The translations under genes and the position numbers were made by a program. From IMG/VR virus record IMGVR_UViG_3300035698_004995, positions 1-20,262 of that record: a DNA stretch of 20,262 nucleotides. One strand, written 5' to 3'. The stretch comes from a virus. Positions 20,262 to 20,262 of this stretch are shown piece after piece (the stretch's first letter is position 1; every line of letters begins with the position of its first letter). The notes below the pieces were generated by a model. The model had not been told where the DNA came from and made no database searches. It saw nothing but the letters and a program-made list of their open reading frames with translations.

Positions 20262-20262
20262 G

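Overview
The window looks like about 20 kb of a tailed double-stranded DNA bacteriophage (or prophage) genome, moderately AT-rich. Pointers are the dense gene packing with ATGA, TAATG and GTGA start/stop overlaps and strong GGAGG ribosome binding sites. Phage-typical families are also present: Sak4-like ATPase, Dam-type phage methylase, Lar-like, DUF551, YopX, DUF3310, DUF7220, DUF1353 and repetitive fibre proteins. Sec signal peptides, a lipobox protein and a sigma70-type promoter suggest a bacterial, probably Gram-negative, host; I cannot name it. No tRNA, integrase, terminase, capsid gene or CRISPR array was seen.

Layout. Bases 1-12918 are transcribed rightward and hold early/middle genes. 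They run as follows: a DnaQ-like exonuclease, a Lar-like zinc protein, a PAPS-reductase-like enzyme, and two nucleotide-salvage enzymes (deoxyribosyltransferase-like and PRPP synthetase). Next is an accessory stretch (2.2-5.0 kb) of tiny cysteine-rich and membrane peptides with repeated start sites. A 349-base gene-free region (5029-5377) follows, with a consensus promoter, a palindrome on its -35 box and a probable structured, terminator-ended RNA. Then come recombination/replication genes (Sak4-like ATPase, possible ssDNA-binding partner, ERCC4 nuclease, Dam-like methylase, RepA/AAA_25 ATPase), more accessory genes, a metallophosphoesterase, a FliA-like sigma factor and a second methyltransferase. 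Bases 12955-20262 are transcribed leftward and meet the rightward block tail to tail near 12930. This block reads, in transcription order, a cut-off gene, a run of fibre/adhesin-like genes, a coiled-coil membrane protein, small lysis-zone genes including a lipoprotein, a DUF1353 protein and two tiny genes.

Most notable: six consecutive leftward genes (61, 431, 626, about 113, 420 and 136 residues) begin with Sec-type signal sequences, unusual for phage tail proteins. Three of them share the module DPTIRKxMxYGETAxG...DGT, one consisting of little else, and the two large ones share a 141-bp block with only three differences. Second, the 5.05-5.21 kb RNA can form mutually exclusive pairings (a 9-bp closing stem and small hairpin versus a 15-bp terminator helix) and carries a stretch identical to the 16S rRNA anti-Shine-Dalgarno, with 11 bases complementary to the Dam-like methylase ribosome binding site. 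Third, two leftward genes are split by apparent one-base losses in homopolymers, from sequencing error, mutation or frameshifting.
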